From an uncultured Clostridia bacterium (GTDB lineage: Bacteria; Bacillota; Clostridia; Christensenellales; UBA1242): a stretch of DNA of 7,215 nt. This document shows, piece by piece, positions 5,899 to 7,215 of this stretch. A program made the position numbers and the translations under genes. How positions within the stretch are numbered: position 1 is the first letter of the stretch; every line of letters begins with the position of its first letter. Location: the NCBI GenBank assembly GCA_946615295.1, contig CAMOHL010000036.1, positions 1-7,215 of the forward strand, given 5' to 3'. A model generated the notes under the pieces. The model ran no database searches. It was not told where the DNA came from and worked only from the letters and a program-made list of their open reading frames with translations.

Positions 5899-7215
5899 TT
5901 ATTTGTCGCCAAGCATAATGTTCATATACTCATCATAAGATGTAACACCTTCCAAAACATAGTTTTTGCAGGCCTCGGCAAGTGTTACCATTCCATTTTC
6001 TTTGGCAACTTTTTTGAGTGTTTCAATATCCAAATTTTGATTTACAATTTGAGATTTGAATTTTGAATCCAAATACAAAATTTCGTGCACTGCAGTTCTT
6101 CCCTTGTAACCTGTTCCATTGCAAAATGGACAGCCATCTGCTGTGTAGATGTATGAATCTTTGCTAACACCCAAGCCTTCGGCAATGTTCTTTGTTGCCT
6201 TTACTTTCTTTTTGCAGTGTGGGCACAATCTCTTTACAAGTCGTTGTGAAATAACTGCAACTAGTGCATCACCAACCAAATATTGTGGAATTCCCATATC
6301 AACCAATCTCACAACTGCACCTGTTGAATCGTTTGTGTGGAGTGTTGAAAGCACCAAGTGGCCTGTGATGGCGGCTCTGGTTGCAATTTGTGCTGTTTCT
6401 TCATCACGAATTTCTCCCACCATGACAATATCAGGGTCTTGTCGCAAAATACTTCTCAAACTTGAAGCAAATGTGAGATTTGCTTTTTTGTTGACTTGAA
6501 TTTGATTTATTGATTCCATTGCATATTCAACTGGGTCTTCAATTGTTACAATATTTTTTTTGCCGTTGTTGAGTTCTCTCAAAAAAGCATATAGAGTTGT
6601 TGTTTTTCCAGAACCTGTTGGGCCAGTAAGCAAAATGATGCCATGTGGATGATTTATGATTTTTGTAATTAAATCGTATGCTTTTGGTGAAAAGTTGAGT
6701 TCTCTTAAACTATAAGAGAAAATTTTGTTGTCCAAAATTCTTATAACAAATTTTTCGCCATGTATTGTTGGAAGTGTTGAAACACGGAAGTTGATGTCTT
6801 CTCCGTTTGCATTCATTGTTATTCTTCCATCTTGTGGAATTCTCTTTTCCGCAATATCTATACCACTCAAAATTTTGATTCTCGCAGATATTTCCGGATA
6901 TGACGATATTGGAAATTCATTCCACTTAACAAGATCGCCGTCAATACGATATCTTATAACAACATTGTCTTCTCCCGGTTCAATGTGAATATCACTTGCC
7001 CTTAGAGGCAATGCCTCTCTTATGATAGAATCAACAAACTTAACAGCAGGTGCATCCTGCACATACAAATCTGTATCAAGCTGTTTGGTTCCATCTTCTG
7101 CATCTTTTACAATTATGTTGAGAGCATCTCTTGTTGTAAGATTTGCTTCGTAAGAGTTTAGAAAATCAACTATCTTTTGCTTTTCAACAAGTACAAATTC
7201 AACAATACCATCAAA
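5899..7215 (-). CDS. PilB/GspE-family type IV pilus / type II secretion assembly ATPase (5' end outside window)
   Basis: This is a hexameric cytoplasmic ATPase that powers assembly of type IV pilins or pseudopilins at the inner face of the membrane. The frame is open from the right edge to the TAA at 5899-5901, giving 438 residues. A TTG at 7068 is mid-frame without a binding site, so I do not use it as a start. Numbering from the edge: residues 1-50 are the end of an MshEN/T2SSE N-terminal domain; DAPAVKFVDSII and RASDIHIEP (about 54-80) begin the N2 domain; Walker A is GPTGSGKT (198-205); the Asp box is IVTIEDPVEY (222-231); Walker B is DIVMVGE (262-268); the His box is GHLVLSTLHTN (285-295). 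CPHC (331-334) and CPFC (362-365) form the four-Cys zinc site of PilB/GspE, absent from PilT retraction ATPases. Families usually exceed 500 residues, so roughly 100 or more are missing. PilB, GspE and ComGA cannot be separated without the neighbours upstream. Confidence 0.95.
   Translation of the reverse strand, partial: FDGIVEFVLVEKQKIVDFLNSYEANLTTRDALNIIVKDAEDGTKQLDTDLYVQDAPAVKFVDSIIREALPLRASDIHIEPGEDNVVIRYRIDGDLVKWNEFPISSYPEISARIKILSGIDIAEKRIPQDGRITMNANGEDINFRVSTLPTIHGEKFVIRILDNKIFSYSLRELNFSPKAYDLITKIINHPHGIILLTGPTGSGKTTTLYAFLRELNNGKKNIVTIEDPVEYAMESINQIQVNKKANLTFASSLRSILRQDPDIVMVGEIRDEETAQIATRAAITGHLVLSTLHTNDSTGAVVRLVDMGIPQYLVGDALVAVISQRLVKRLCPHCKKKVKATKNIAEGLGVSKDSYIYTADGCPFCNGTGYKGRTAVHEILYLDSKFKSQIVNQNLDIETLKKVAKENGMVTLAEACKNYVLEGVTSYDEYMNIMLGDK

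Noticed and set aside
7066..7068. TTG 7068 as start of the ATPase gene
   Set aside because: The frame stays open for 49 more codons to the edge, and those codons read as the end of the expected N-terminal domain; no ribosome binding site precedes the TTG.
1..7215. CRISPR array, insertion sequence, tRNA or rRNA gene
   Set aside because: I saw no regularly spaced identical repeats, transposase motifs, long terminal inverted repeats, or cloverleaf with a T-loop GTTCGA-type signature on either strand.

Overview
The window looks like chromosomal DNA from an AT-rich bacterium, roughly one third G+C by eye. It uses the standard bacterial code: Trp is TGG throughout, and TGA is a real stop at the end of ileS. 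Strong Shine-Dalgarno sites, a perfect TTGACA/TATAAT promoter and hairpin-plus-U-run terminators fit a low-GC Bacillota-like organism. This is an inference from style only, and no marker here fixes the taxon.

Layout, left to right. (1) Bases 1-1155 on the + strand hold the C-terminal part of a repetitive, Asn/Ser/Thr-rich protein with GLUG-like repeats about 34 residues apart, probably a surface or secreted beta-helix protein. The reading frame is open to the left edge. (2) Bases 1156-1321 are a very AT-rich convergent gap with a bidirectional terminator hairpin and a weaker one beside it. (3) Bases 1322-5723 on the - strand are a two-gene operon, ileS then serS. It has its own consensus promoter at 5804-5832 and a leader of about 74 nt. 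One base separates the ileS stop from the serS start, and the serS ribosome binding site lies inside the last ileS codons. (4) Bases 5724-5898 hold that promoter and leader and the terminator of the next gene. (5) Bases 5899-7215 on the - strand are most of a PilB/GspE-type assembly ATPase whose N-terminus lies beyond the right edge.

The two synthetases supply Ile-tRNA and Ser-tRNA for translation, so the operon is housekeeping. The GLUG protein and the pilus/secretion ATPase are envelope functions on either side, with no visible link to it or to each other.

The best observation is in IleRS. The class I HIGH signature reads GIHH, with the first and third positions swapped, and the KMSKS loop reads RFHKS. 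The GxHH swap is a natural IleRS2 variant that I recall being linked to extreme mupirocin resistance. I see no new multi-gene system, mobile element, CRISPR array, rRNA or tRNA gene.
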